A stretch of 64,000 nt of DNA, from contig CALNZC010000091.1 of NCBI GenBank assembly GCA_942490895.1, positions 1 through 64,000 of the forward strand, given 5' to 3'. The translations under genes and the position numbers were made by a program. The notes beneath the pieces are model-generated. The model did no database searches and was not told the origin of the DNA. It worked only from the letters and a program-made list of their open reading frames with translations. Each line of letters starts with the position of its first letter. Within the stretch, counting starts at the first letter, position 1. Below, piece by piece: positions 39,656-48,781 of the stretch. The stretch is from JAGNXB01 sp942490895 (GTDB taxonomy: Bacteria > Bacteroidota > Bacteroidia > Chitinophagales > Saprospiraceae).

Positions 39656-40666
39656 TCATTCGAGGATATTGACCTCGCGTTCCAGATCGATCCCATATTG
39701 TTTTTGGATATCCGCCATGACCTCTTCTGCCAGGGCACAGATCTGCGTAGCCGTGGCACCTCCATGGTTGACCAGAACAAGTGCCTGACGATCGTGCACG
39801 CCGCAAGGCCCTCGCCGAATACCTTTCCAACCGGCTCGATCGATCAGCCATCCAGCGGGGATCTTGGTTCGGGCATCATCCACTGGATATCCGGGAATAT
39901 CTGGAAACTGGGTGCGTAAAAGTTGAAAGGCCTCTTTCGTAATCACTGGATTTTTAAAGAAGCTGCCTGCATTTCCGATCTGAGCTGGGTCAGGCAGTTT
40001 ACTTTGCCGAATCTGAATCACAGCATTGTAGACATCTCTGACTCCAGGTGTATCGATCCCTGCATCAGACAGTACATTCTGAATGACACCATAGTCCAGC
40101 TGCAGCACCGGTTCTCGCTGGAGGCAAAAATCCACGTGCAGGATGACCCACTGATCTTTTTCATTCTGCTTGAAAATACTATCCCGGTATCCAAAGCTGC
40201 ATTCCTGCGCATCAAAGGTCCGCACCTCTCCCCTTTCGCGATGATAGGCGGTTAATTGCTGGAAGCAATCCACCAGCTCCACCCCATATGCGCCGATATT
40301 CTGAATCGGCGATGCGCCGACGGTACCGGGTATCAAGGCCAGATTTTCGAGCCCACCCAAGCCCTGGTCCACGGCCCAGGTCACCAGATCATGCCAGATA
40401 ACACCTCCTCCGGCCCGCACGGTGAGGGCATTACCGTCAGTGTGGGTGATGGCTATTCCTCCGATCTCATTGCGCAGGACCCAACGGTCGAAATGATCGG
40501 GGAGCAGTACGTTGCTTCCTCCACCCAGTATAAAAACGGGCGCATCTGCCTGATACAGAAGTGTCTGAAGGGTTGGGACATCTACAAACGAGGCAAATGC
40601 ACGGCAGACAGAGTCGACCCCGAAGGTATTATAGGATTGGAGGGAACTATTGTAAACGATCGACAT
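39656..40666 (-). CDS. murB: UDP-N-acetylmuramate dehydrogenase
   Basis: 336 residues from ATG 40666 (homologues begin close to NSSLQSYNTFGV). FAD-dependent reduction of enolpyruvyl-UDP-GlcNAc in peptidoglycan synthesis. Seen: VFILGGGSNVLL, IPGTVGASPIQNIGAYG (FAD binding), and GNAGSFFKNPVIT with the catalytic Ser. The long type I form with VDDARTKIPAGWLIDRAGWKG and the catalytic Glu near LEREVNILE. It overlaps the membrane gene upstream by 20 bases. Confidence 0.95.
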   Translation of the reverse strand: MSIVYNSSLQSYNTFGVDSVCRAFASFVDVPTLQTLLYQADAPVFILGGGSNVLLPDHFDRWVLRNEIGGIAITHTDGNALTVRAGGGVIWHDLVTWAVDQGLGGLENLALIPGTVGASPIQNIGAYGVELVDCFQQLTAYHRERGEVRTFDAQECSFGYRDSIFKQNEKDQWVILHVDFCLQREPVLQLDYGVIQNVLSDAGIDTPGVRDVYNAVIQIRQSKLPDPAQIGNAGSFFKNPVITKEAFQLLRTQFPDIPGYPVDDARTKIPAGWLIDRAGWKGIRRGPCGVHDRQALVLVNHGGATATQICALAEEVMADIQKQYGIDLEREVNILE

Positions 40667-41138
40667 GATCGAGGTATTCAAAGCCTAATGGTCCGGTTAC
40701 ATGAACCAGTACAACAGAATCGGATGAGCGGCAAAGATACAGCGGATCGGAAGGAGTCACCTGTATTTTGTGAATGTCCTTTCCTGTCCACAAGAAGATC
40801 CAGGCTTTCGAGCTACCATCTGGTTCCGGAGGAAATCGATTCATGACCACCTGATGAGTAGTCGTTGGTGTGTGCGGGACTGTACGGTTGATCAGAAGCA
40901 GGAGAGCCCCGGCCGGAAGGAAGAAGTAAACGGCTGCGAGTAACAGGGTTAACCCGTGATCTTCCAGGGCTTTAAAGGTCTTGAGTTTTCTATGGGCGAG
41001 CATGACCAAAAGGCCTGTGGGCACACATGTTACCAGGACCATCCACCAGGGGTGTGTCAAGTCTGGCCACCAGAACATCCAGGCAGCAACACTGACAGGC
41101 AACAGCAGTGCCAGCAGGATGGGGATCAAGATTTTCAT
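40647..41138 (-). CDS. Membrane protein of unknown function
   Basis: 163 residues with three N-terminal hydrophobic helices (ILIPILLALLLPVSVAAWMFWW, WWMVLVTCVPTGLLVMLA, LTLLLAAVYFFLPAGALLLLI). A soluble C-terminal half follows (KAWIFLWTGKDIHKIQVTP). No family recognised. It overlaps the ABC exporter stop by 4 bases upstream and the murB start downstream, so it is part of a tight operon. Confidence 0.66.
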   Translation of the reverse strand: MKILIPILLALLLPVSVAAWMFWWPDLTHPWWMVLVTCVPTGLLVMLAHRKLKTFKALEDHGLTLLLAAVYFFLPAGALLLLINRTVPHTPTTTHQVVMNRFPPEPDGSSKAWIFLWTGKDIHKIQVTPSDPLYLCRSSDSVVLVHVTGPLGFEYLDHVDRLQ

Positions 41139-42949
41139 GATGTGGTTGTCATGTCAAATTGAAGCCTGGCCAGTTGATTGTAACGTCCCTCTGGCATCAG
41201 CGTCAATTCCTGGTGGCTTCCTGATTCAACGATGCGTCCATGTTCGAGCACATAGATCCGATCTACGTTGCGGATGGTGGCCAGTCGGTGAGCGATGATA
41301 ATGGCGGTGCGGCCTTCCAGCAGGCGGTTCAAGGCTTCCTGGACGATCATTTCTGACTCGGCATCCAGAGAGGAGGTCGCTTCATCGAGGATAAGGATGG
41401 AGGGGTCCCGCAGGATAGCGCGTGCTATGGCAATTCGTTGGCGTTGCCCACCGGATAATTTGATGCCCCGGTCACCGACGAGGGTATCCAGGCCTTCTGG
41501 GAATTGCTGGATAAACTCCATGGAGTTGGACTGTTCAGCGGCCAGGAGGATATCCGCTTCAGAGGCATGAATGTTCCCATAGCGAATATTGTCACGGATG
41601 GTGCCCCCGAACAACATGACTTCCTGGGGGACAATAGCGAAATGTTGGCGGTAGGCAGCCAGATCCATCTCCTGGACATTCTTGCCATCCAGAAGGATTT
41701 GTCCCGATTGCGGCGCATATAGTCGGAGGATGAGCTGGACGATGGTCGACTTTCCGGCTCCGGATCCACCCACCAGGGCGATCTTCTGTCCTTTCTGAAT
41801 GGCCAGGTCGATCTCTTCCAGAACTGGAAGATCCGCCCGGGAGGGATAGGCGAAAGAGAGATTTTTCAGGGTAATCTCCCCATTGATCGGCAATCTGGTT
41901 ACATCGGAAGTGGTTGCCTCCACTTCTCCTTCTTTCGATAAGAGCTCCATGATTCGCTCGGAAGCCCCGATGGCCCTCAGGATCTGGGTGTACAAGTCGC
42001 CCAGGCTGCCCATCGATCCGCCAATGATGGCGGTGATCACAATGAAGGAAAGGAGATCGCCAGGGGCCATTTCACCCGCCTGGACCATCATGGCTCCGCG
42101 CCACAGGACATAGAAGATAGCACCGAAGAGGATGGCAATGACAAAGGCAATAAACAGGGAGCGCATCAGTCCCAGCTTCATCGCAAGCTTGACTACTTTT
42201 CCGTTGCGTTCGCGGTATCTGTTCAATTCAAACCATTCGTTGGTAAAGGTCTTGACTACCTGGATGGATTGAAGCGTTTCATCCAGGATGACATTGGTTT
42301 CCGCCAGGACTTCCTGACGCTCTCGGGACAGGCGGCGGATGTATTTGCCGATGAACAGGGCCAGGACGACTATGACTGGAAAGGTGGCAAACATAAAGAA
42401 TGCCAGATCTGGCGTTTTGTAGATCAGGTAAGTAATGCCCAAAGCGAGCACGATCAGCTGGCGCAGGAATTCGATGGAGGTGAGACTGAGTGTGTCTTGA
42501 AGTTGTTGGACATCATTTGTGGTTCGAGAGGTCAATTCACCGACCCTGTTTTCTTCAAAGAAAGTGATGGGGAAGGTGATCAACTTGCGAAAGAGGTCGC
42601 CTCGAATATCGGCCATGGCGTGCTCACTGACGTAGGTCGTCATCATCACCCGCATGAAGGAGATCAAACTCTGGACTACGAGAATCACCAGAAGGCCCAT
42701 TCCGATCTGATCCAGGGTAAACCCATATTCGCCCTTACCCGTCACCACGTTGATGATCTCGCCGGATCCAATCGGAAAGACCATGAAGACGGTACTGGAC
42801 AATCCCAACAGCACTATACTGAAGGTGAAAGCCCACTTATAGGGTTTGATATATCCGAATAGCTCCAGTGCTTTCTTTGCTGCTGAGCTTGAAAATTTGG
42901 GTGGAGCTTCCTCTTCACCTTGTGAAAAACCACGTCTTCTTCTGGCCAT
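41135..42949 (-). CDS. MsbA-like ABC exporter (fused permease and ATPase)
   Basis: 604 residues: a six-helix membrane domain at about 30-330, then an ATPase with Walker A GGSGAGKST, Q-loop VPQEVMLFGG, signature LSGGQRQR, Walker B ILILDEATSSLD and H-loop IAHRLATI. Half-size homodimeric exporter of the lipid A / multidrug group. The position near waaA and murB makes lipid A-core export possible but the substrate is not shown. A short Glu/Ser-rich head (RRRGFSQGEEE) precedes the first helix. Confidence 0.9.
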   Translation of the reverse strand: MARRRRGFSQGEEEAPPKFSSSAAKKALELFGYIKPYKWAFTFSIVLLGLSSTVFMVFPIGSGEIINVVTGKGEYGFTLDQIGMGLLVILVVQSLISFMRVMMTTYVSEHAMADIRGDLFRKLITFPITFFEENRVGELTSRTTNDVQQLQDTLSLTSIEFLRQLIVLALGITYLIYKTPDLAFFMFATFPVIVVLALFIGKYIRRLSRERQEVLAETNVILDETLQSIQVVKTFTNEWFELNRYRERNGKVVKLAMKLGLMRSLFIAFVIAILFGAIFYVLWRGAMMVQAGEMAPGDLLSFIVITAIIGGSMGSLGDLYTQILRAIGASERIMELLSKEGEVEATTSDVTRLPINGEITLKNLSFAYPSRADLPVLEEIDLAIQKGQKIALVGGSGAGKSTIVQLILRLYAPQSGQILLDGKNVQEMDLAAYRQHFAIVPQEVMLFGGTIRDNIRYGNIHASEADILLAAEQSNSMEFIQQFPEGLDTLVGDRGIKLSGGQRQRIAIARAILRDPSILILDEATSSLDAESEMIVQEALNRLLEGRTAIIIAHRLATIRNVDRIYVLEHGRIVESGSHQELTLMPEGRYNQLARLQFDMTTTS

Positions 42950-43151
42950 AAGTCAATTAATAGAATGTAACCCGATTTGCCTCTTGTCTGTTCAATTCTG
43001 CCCAGCACCCATCAAAAAGAGGAGTTTTGCCCAAATTAACAGCATGATTAACATATCATTTGGAAACCCGGGGTGTCGATAAGAAGGAAGATTCGTTTGC
43101 GTTGTTAATTTTGCACAACTATTTCACATCTACTGTTTAAATCGACGAACA

Positions 43152-43361
43152 ATGAAGAAGCAACTGATGAAATTCGCAATTCTATTTGGTTTCGGCCTTT
43201 TCCTGGTCGCTTGTGGTAACTCCGAAGAAGCTGCTCCTGCAGAGGAAGCTGCTCCAATGGAAGAAGCTGCTCCAGCCGAGGAAGCTGCACCTATTGAAGC
43301 AACTCCAGCTGAAGGTACTGAAGCTGGTGGTTCTTTGGTTCAGCCAGAGGAAGGTCAGTAA
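43152..43361 (+). CDS. Tiny Ala/Glu/Pro-repeat lipoprotein
   Basis: 69 residues. The lipoprotein signal ends FLVACGN, leaving about 50 residues made mostly of EEAAPAEEAAPMEEAAP-type repeats, then a Gly-Ser-rich end. No fold is expected; it may be a disordered acidic spacer on the outer membrane. A box TAATTTTG at 43106-43113 fits the -7 consensus 38 bases upstream, and a strong terminator follows at 43399, so it appears to be its own transcription unit and possibly highly expressed. Confidence 0.75.
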   Translation: MKKQLMKFAILFGFGLFLVACGNSEEAAPAEEAAPMEEAAPAEEAAPIEATPAEGTEAGGSLVQPEEGQ

Positions 43362-43398
43362 ACCAACTGATCCTCTCTCTTCGGAGAGATGCCAAATG

Positions 43399-43432
43399 AA
43401 AAAAGGCCCGTCCAATTGGACGGGCCTTTTTG
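43399..43432 (+). terminator. Rho-independent terminator
   Basis: AAAAGGCCCGTCCAATTGGA and its complement form an 11-bp GC-rich stem (GGCCCGTCCAA/TTGGACGGGCC) followed by TTTTT. It ends the tiny lipoprotein transcript; the A-run upstream lets it act on the other strand too. Confidence 0.85.
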
Positions 43433-43458
43433 TTGGTCCTCAATAAAGCAGTTTGTCG

Positions 43459-43495
43459 AAAAAAGAAAGCCGTACCCGGGATGATGGGTACGGCT
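43459..43495 (-). terminator. Rho-independent terminator, minus strand
   Basis: AGCCGTACCC (43468-43477) pairs with GGGTACGGCT (43486-43495); on the minus strand a TTTCTTTTTT tract follows. It probably ends the di-heme/MbnP operon, or the small frame at 43505. Confidence 0.65.
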
Positions 43496-43504
43496 GACTC
43501 CAAA

Positions 43505-43711
43505 TTATAATCCCATGAACATAAAATCTTTTATGGAGACTTGCTCCAAGAAACATCGTCCAGCAGTTGATGTCTCTTTTTGTTTCTTGTCTCTTTCGAC
43601 ATTACAAATATGCGACACCCCTACTCCTACAACAAATACAAAAAACGTAGACAATAAGATTAATTCTATTCGCATACCAATAATACTATAACGTATAATT
43701 CTGAATACCAA
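43505..43711 (-). CDS. Possible small membrane peptide
   Basis: An open frame of 68 residues, or 56 from the internal Met (MRIELILLSTFFVFVVGVGVSHICN), with one hydrophobic helix and two Cys. It is AT-rich and lies between the di-heme gene and a minus-strand terminator. No homologue is recognised, and the composition is also what a chance frame in AT-rich spacer would give. Confidence 0.28.
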   Translation of the reverse strand: MVFRIIRYSIIGMRIELILLSTFFVFVVGVGVSHICNVERDKKQKETSTAGRCFLEQVSIKDFMFMGL

Positions 43712-43773
43712 TGAATTAAACTAATAAAATGAGAAAATATATCACTGAATTGTGAAAGAATAGACAAATTTTC

Positions 43774-44898
43774 TTACTTCCAGGGGTCCTGAAATGACGG
43801 ATTTTGGACAAAAGAAGTGTCCGTCATCGTGTGGAGCAATGTGATCAAGGCCTGTTTCTGCTTTGGTGTCAGACCCAGGGGGTGCATATTGGCATCATAG
43901 TTCTCTGTGACATGCCCACCAGAATTGTAATGATCGATCACTTCCTCCAGCGTCTGGAAGCGTCCATCATGCATATACGGAGCCGTCAACGCGATGTTGC
44001 GCAACGTAGGTGCCCGGAATCGGCCGTTATCCAGATATTTTCCAGTAACCTTCCCTCTCCCCAGATCAGCAAATTCCGTCAGGCTCGCCACACTATCCAG
44101 CGCATTGTTGAAATAGTTGTTCGTCGTCAGAAGCACACTACCATGGCAATGGCCACATTCGGCATCGGGTACGGTAGGCTCGAAATCAAAAAACAGATCA
44201 TACCCCAGTTGCTCATCTTCAGTGGGAAAGTCCTCCACCCGGACAAATAGTGCATCATACCGTGAATTTCCACTGATCAGGGTCCGCTCAAACTGGGCAA
44301 TCGCCTTTGCTGCCAGTTCTTTTGTGATGTCGCGCTTGTCGGCTATTCCAAAAGCTTCCCGAAACCAGGTGGGATATTCCGAACTGTTCACCAGCTTGGC
44401 GATCACATTCGCCCAGTTCTCATGGAGCTCGATCGGATCCTCTACCGGCAACAGGGCCTGTTCTTCCAGGGTCGCTGCTCGTCCATCCCAAAACAGGCCG
44501 TTGTATGCAAATCCAATATTGGTCAGGCTCATTGAACTCCTGGTGCCCATCATTCCATCGACACCCGTGCTGAAGGCCAAGGCATCCGTGAACCCGAACT
44601 CGGGCAAATGGCAGGAAGCGCAGGACATGGTTGAATCAGCGCTCAAGCGTTTGTCATAAAACAAACGGCGCCCCAATGCGATGCCTTCTTCCGTCATCTG
44701 ATTATCGGCAGGAATCTCCAATTGAGGAAAATCGGAAGGGATCGACACGGTATAGGCCGTCGGGTTGTAGGGTATTCCCGTCAGATCACAGTCCGAACAA
44801 TCCGGCTGAGGATCATCTTTGCAGCAGCTGCCAATCAACAATAGGGAAAGAATGACTGCCGCTCCGACAGCCCAGATTTTAGAAGAGCTGAAGCGCAT
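43774..44898 (-). CDS. Di-heme cytochrome c peroxidase/MbnH-like enzyme
   Basis: 374 residues. Signal/lipoprotein start (AAVILSLLLIGSCC), then two c-type heme sites: CASCHLPEF near residue 109 and CGHCHGSVLL near residue 249. The family also has RAPTLRNIALTAPYMHDGR. These fit the bacterial di-heme peroxidase / MauG / MbnH group. MbnH enzymes oxidise a Trp of the partner MbnP to kynurenine. Its ATG overlaps the end of an MbnP-like gene by 20 bases, so the MbnH role is favoured over simple peroxide removal, but this is inference. Confidence 0.86.
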   Translation of the reverse strand: MRFSSSKIWAVGAAVILSLLLIGSCCKDDPQPDCSDCDLTGIPYNPTAYTVSIPSDFPQLEIPADNQMTEEGIALGRRLFYDKRLSADSTMSCASCHLPEFGFTDALAFSTGVDGMMGTRSSMSLTNIGFAYNGLFWDGRAATLEEQALLPVEDPIELHENWANVIAKLVNSSEYPTWFREAFGIADKRDITKELAAKAIAQFERTLISGNSRYDALFVRVEDFPTEDEQLGYDLFFDFEPTVPDAECGHCHGSVLLTTNNYFNNALDSVASLTEFADLGRGKVTGKYLDNGRFRAPTLRNIALTAPYMHDGRFQTLEEVIDHYNSGGHVTENYDANMHPLGLTPKQKQALITLLHTMTDTSFVQNPSFQDPWK

Positions 44899-45649
44899 GC
44901 TGATAATTATCCATGATCAATAACATCGCTGGTTCGCCGGGTGTGTGCGCGTTGGGATCAGCTCCAATATCCCAATACGAACCGTCTTGCTGTTGGAGCA
45001 AGGCTTGGACATCCAAGTCCATCCGCAGAGTAGTGGTCTTATCACCTTCGATTTTGGTTGTTTTCTGGAAAGTCACTTCCCTGTACAAACCATCTCCACC
45101 GGTATGATAGGCAAAAGGCAAGGCAAAAACGCCACTCCCGGCCATATCTGCCAGGCCCTGGGTCTTCGTGAATATGAAACTGCTCCAGGCATCCCAATAT
45201 CGATTTGCCCCAATGGATAATGGATGACCACTGGGATAGTCCTGTGGTTTAGTTCGATTCAGAAGCGTGTCCACACCAATCCCCACGATCAACGTCCCAT
45301 ACTCGCCATTGGGAATACTATCAAAGCGGAACGTAATCCCTGCCGCTGCTTGTGCAGGATCGGTATTCACGGTTGAAAAGTCGACGATATCCACATCGCT
45401 GAGTTGAACCGCCTCGCCATCACTATTGATCAATCGCACGTTGGACATGAGATAATCTACCAGATAGAATTTCAATGCGCTATTGTTTAACGGATAGCTG
45501 TAAGCTTGACCGATCACCAGATCTTCTGCACCGAAAGTGGCCTTACAGGTCAATTCAAGACTGCCGGTCTGTGGTCCATCATCCTTCTTGTCACAGCTTG
45601 CAAACATCAGGAGGGCAAGAGCCCCCAAAAGAGTCCATATAGATTTCAT
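44879..45649 (-). CDS. MbnP family (copper-associated) lipoprotein
   Basis: 256 residues from ATG 45649: a lipoprotein signal (LLGALALLMFASC) then a beta-sandwich. Family-like patterns are LKFYLVDYLMSNVRLI, FRFDSIPNGEYGTLIVGIGV and the region RYWDAWSSFIFTKT with Trp residues that could be modified. MbnP-like proteins are periplasmic copper-binding partners of the di-heme MbnH enzyme. The next gene is the di-heme enzyme, which supports the call. Confidence 0.8.
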   Translation of the reverse strand: MKSIWTLLGALALLMFASCDKKDDGPQTGSLELTCKATFGAEDLVIGQAYSYPLNNSALKFYLVDYLMSNVRLINSDGEAVQLSDVDIVDFSTVNTDPAQAAAGITFRFDSIPNGEYGTLIVGIGVDTLLNRTKPQDYPSGHPLSIGANRYWDAWSSFIFTKTQGLADMAGSGVFALPFAYHTGGDGLYREVTFQKTTKIEGDKTTTLRMDLDVQALLQQQDGSYWDIGADPNAHTPGEPAMLLIMDNYQHALQLF

Positions 45650-45689
45650 GGTTTGTGCTTTTAGCTGATATATGAATGCTGGAAAAACC

Positions 45690-46499
45690 TTAAAGGTTTC
45701 CATATCGGAAAGATAAAGCGATCCGATCCAGCCATGCAGTGATATCCATCACCTGCGGCGAAGAAAGGTCCTCTTCGTTGATCCAATGCAGGTAATCAAC
45801 GGTGATCGGGATATTAATGTTATAGCCGATCTGCGCAAATACGGCAGACTCCAGAGTGATACGCCGGGTCAGAGCGGTAGACCACTGCAAGGTATCCGGC
45901 CCGGTGGACAGGGAGATCAGATCTGTGGTCAGACTTTGAAATCCACTCCCCTCTGTATACAGACCGGTCAGTGGTGAACGAAGGGGATGATCTGCAGGAA
46001 CCGCTGCCGGGAGCACTGCTGCCAACTCAGGTAACAACCCTATCTGGAAAGAGATGGAGTCGATCCATCCGGATGTCACCACGGTTCCTACCGTATAGGT
46101 TGACAGGCTGCGCTGGATCTGGATCACATCATCCTTGACACGCTGTCTGGAACCATCCTCCTGAATCAGAACAAGGCTGTCGGTCACTTCAACCGGACCC
46201 AGGTCTCGCACATAAAAGATAAAATCGGACAGAAAGAACCGTGCGCCGGTCAATCGATATAACTGACCTGCCTGGTTGGTATAGATGGAATCGGGTGATT
46301 GAAAAAGGGTATCCGCTGCATGCGAGATCAGCAGTTTCAATACTGGGTAAGTACAACAGCAGGCCTCATCTGCAGAGACATTGTAATTGGTGGCCCGAAT
46401 ATCCAGACACCCTTCAACTGGCTTACTGCAGGAAAGAACAGCCAGTCCAAGAAAGAGGAAAAAAATCCTACGTGGTTTGTTTCGGACCATTCCCTTCAT
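45690..46499 (-). CDS. Second MbnP-like lipoprotein
   Basis: 269 residues; lipoprotein signal (FLFLGLAVLSC). A short Cys-rich head (CLDIRATNYNVSADEACCC) is followed by a domain with YRLTGARFFLSDFIFYVRDLG, which parallels LKFYLVDYLMSNV in the next gene, and SFQIGLLPELAAV. So I read it as a diverged MbnP-like paralog. The CCC triplet is unusual and could bind metal. First gene of the three-gene set ending in the di-heme enzyme; its start overlaps the exonuclease gene by 32 bases. Confidence 0.68.
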   Translation of the reverse strand: MKGMVRNKPRRIFFLFLGLAVLSCSKPVEGCLDIRATNYNVSADEACCCTYPVLKLLISHAADTLFQSPDSIYTNQAGQLYRLTGARFFLSDFIFYVRDLGPVEVTDSLVLIQEDGSRQRVKDDVIQIQRSLSTYTVGTVVTSGWIDSISFQIGLLPELAAVLPAAVPADHPLRSPLTGLYTEGSGFQSLTTDLISLSTGPDTLQWSTALTRRITLESAVFAQIGYNINIPITVDYLHWINEEDLSSPQVMDITAWLDRIALSFRYGNL

Positions 46500-47289
46500 G
46501 TATATCGTAAAGAATCCGCTTCACCTGTACAGAGAAGTCCTTGGTCATCATCCACTGATAATAATTCGGATCCCTCGTGATCACTTCCTTGACGGATTGG
46601 CCGGTATATTTTCCAAAATTGAATACAACTTGACCCTTTTCATCATAGCGAAGTCGTTGTGTCGCATCGAGGACACGGATATCATTGGTAAAGTCATGTA
46701 ACTGCTGCACATCCGGACGAACGGGCTCAGAAATCACTTCCCCGTCCCCATCTTTCAGATCTACACCTTTATACTTGTCGATCTGCCCGCTGAGGACATC
46801 GATGGTGGCGCGGACATCTTCCAGGGCATCATGTGCATCCTCGAATTCCCGGTCGCAGTAAAACTTGACTGCGGCCTTGAGTGTCCGCGGTTCCATTTTA
46901 TAAAAGATCCGTTGGACATCGATCAACCGACGATGGTCGATCCGAAAATCGAGGCCAGCCCGATCGAACTCTTCCATGAGGAATGGAATATCAAAACGAT
47001 TGGAGTTGTAGCCGGCCAGGTCCGCATCTCCGATGAAGTCGAAGATCTCTTTGGCGATCTGGTCAAAGGTTGGCTTGTTGCGTACATCTTCCGGTGTTAT
47101 CCCGTGTACGTTCATCGCTTCCTCTGAAATGGGGATACCCGGGTTGACCAACATGCATCGTTCTTCCGGAGCGCGGTCATCTGCAAAATATTTGATGAGT
47201 GCGATCTGGACAATACGGTCACGGATAACGTGAAGGCCTGTCGCTTCCAGATCAAAAAATACGAGGTCCTTTTTCAGAATAGGGAGCAT
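46468..47289 (-). CDS. 3'-5' exonuclease, DnaQ/ExoX-like
   Basis: 273 residues from ATG 47289. DEDD exonuclease motifs: VFFDLEATGL (Exo I), GYNSNRFDIPFL (Exo II) and HDALEDVRATI (Exo III, DEDDh). The C-terminal ~60 residues (VFNFGKYTGQSVKEVITRDPNYYQWMM) are the small FGKY domain seen in ExoX-like proteins. It may act in proofreading or DNA/RNA repair. It overlaps the MbnP-like gene by 32 bases, but functions seem unrelated. Confidence 0.85.
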   Translation of the reverse strand: MLPILKKDLVFFDLEATGLHVIRDRIVQIALIKYFADDRAPEERCMLVNPGIPISEEAMNVHGITPEDVRNKPTFDQIAKEIFDFIGDADLAGYNSNRFDIPFLMEEFDRAGLDFRIDHRRLIDVQRIFYKMEPRTLKAAVKFYCDREFEDAHDALEDVRATIDVLSGQIDKYKGVDLKDGDGEVISEPVRPDVQQLHDFTNDIRVLDATQRLRYDEKGQVVFNFGKYTGQSVKEVITRDPNYYQWMMTKDFSVQVKRILYDIHEGNGPKQTT

Positions 47290-47321
47290 GCAGAAGTCAT
47301 TTAAGGCGGGTGGGCCACTCG

Positions 47322-48395
47322 TTAACGAGTGGGTGAATAGGAGGACATGCCAGGCGAAGCCCAATCGGTCATCTGGCCATCTTCCGCGCTAAAGATAAGA
47401 TAGGCATCCACCCCGGACAAACTTCCGATCAGTTCCTTTGCACCTACGAGCCCCAAAACCATGCAGCTGGTGGCCAGGGCATCTGCGGTCATACAATCAG
47501 AAGCGAGGATGGACGCACTGAGCAGCCGTCTCCGTTCCGGATACCCGGTTTTGGGATTGATGGTATGACTGTATTTCACTCCATTCACTTCATAGAGATT
47601 GCGATAATTACCAGAAGTGGCCAATGCTTTATCGGCAACCTCCAGGCTGGTATAGAGGGCATTTATCGCTGCTTCTTCAGCAGGTATGTTGATGCCGATC
47701 CGCCAGGCTGTCCCACGGGGACTACATCCAGAAGCCAGGGCTTCACCACCGATGTCTACCAGGAAATTTGTGAGCCCCAAACTTCGGAGATACATACCCA
47801 CCAGATCAACTCCGTATCCTTTCGCCAGGGCGGAGAAGTCCAACTGAATCTCGGGCCGGGGCTTGGAGAGAAATCCAGGACCCAGGGTATCCAGACCAGT
47901 GATAGCAGAGAGATTGACCAACCCCTGGAGTTGGGCCACTTGCTGACTGTCCACTCCCGTGACTTTATTCTTTGCAGTGTAGCCGAAACCCCAGTAGTTG
48001 ACGAGTGGCATGACGGTGGGATCAAAGGCACCACCGGACAGCAGGAAGACGTCCCGGCTTTTTAAGAGGTTGATCATAAAATGCCGGTCTGTTTCACGCA
48101 CGTCGATTCCCGAGGCCGATTGATTGAAGCGGGAGATCACCGAGGTATCGATATAGGTGGATACCTCCAGGTTGAGTGCGACCAGAAGAGAATCGATTCC
48201 CGGCTTGAGGTCGCGATGAAGCGAATCCTGGTAGGTGACCTGATAATAGGTGCCCATCGTCTCTCCTTTGACGATTTCATAAACCTCAGCAACTGTTGCA
48301 GGTTCAACTCGTTTGCACCCTGCCATCCCGGAGCCCAGGAGCAACAGGATGCATAAAAGGTGAAGGGAGACTTTCTTTATGATCGGTTGCGCCAT
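47322..48395 (-). CDS. apbE: FAD:protein FMN transferase (ApbE)
   Basis: 357 residues. Lipoprotein signal ending LLGSGMAGC, then the ApbE fold: ETMGTYYQVTY, DFSALAKGYGVDLVG, FLVDIGGEALASG and SHTINPKTGYP. ApbE attaches FMN covalently to Thr in (S/T)GAT motifs of RnfD and RnfG or NqrB/NqrC. Such motifs are present in rnfD and rnfG, about 4-7 kb upstream, so this is probably their maturation enzyme. It overlaps the DoxX gene by 19 bases. Confidence 0.93.
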   Translation of the reverse strand: MAQPIIKKVSLHLLCILLLLGSGMAGCKRVEPATVAEVYEIVKGETMGTYYQVTYQDSLHRDLKPGIDSLLVALNLEVSTYIDTSVISRFNQSASGIDVRETDRHFMINLLKSRDVFLLSGGAFDPTVMPLVNYWGFGYTAKNKVTGVDSQQVAQLQGLVNLSAITGLDTLGPGFLSKPRPEIQLDFSALAKGYGVDLVGMYLRSLGLTNFLVDIGGEALASGCSPRGTAWRIGINIPAEEAAINALYTSLEVADKALATSGNYRNLYEVNGVKYSHTINPKTGYPERRRLLSASILASDCMTADALATSCMVLGLVGAKELIGSLSGVDAYLIFSAEDGQMTDWASPGMSSYSPTR

Positions 48396-48781
48396 TGGTC
48401 ATCTATTGAATATCGGCCCGGGCCAAATGCCGCGATGGCCGTGTATGCAGACAGATACAGCAGCCCCATTTCACGATCAGACCATGGATCTCCGTAGTGG
48501 ACAACAAATACGGCCACTCCCATGGTGATGATCAGGAGCAGAGCAGCCCAGCGGGTGAAGAGTCCGACTGCCACCAGGAAAGCACACAACACTTCTGCCA
48601 ATACCGTGAGGGCAAGTGAAATCTCCGACCCCACACCGAGTGGATCTGGAAAGGAGGAGGGATCACCCGTAAACAGTTTCACTCCTTTACCCCATCCGTG
48701 CTGGACGAGCATCTCCAGACCAAAAACCAGCCGAAGGAAGAGGAGAGCAAGGTCAGCGGACTTTCCTGGGAATGGGTTCAT
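48377..48781 (-). CDS. DoxX family membrane protein
   Basis: 134 residues with four predicted helices. DoxX patterns: LALLFLRLVFGLEMLVQHGWGK, then VGSEISLALTVLAEVLCAFLVAVGLFTRWAALLLIITMGVAVF (spread over two helices). The family includes quinol-oxidase-associated and redox-related membrane proteins; the exact role is unclear. Coupled to terC (4-base overlap) and apbE. Confidence 0.85.
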   Translation of the reverse strand: MNPFPGKSADLALLFLRLVFGLEMLVQHGWGKGVKLFTGDPSSFPDPLGVGSEISLALTVLAEVLCAFLVAVGLFTRWAALLLIITMGVAVFVVHYGDPWSDREMGLLYLSAYTAIAAFGPGRYSIDDQWRNRS

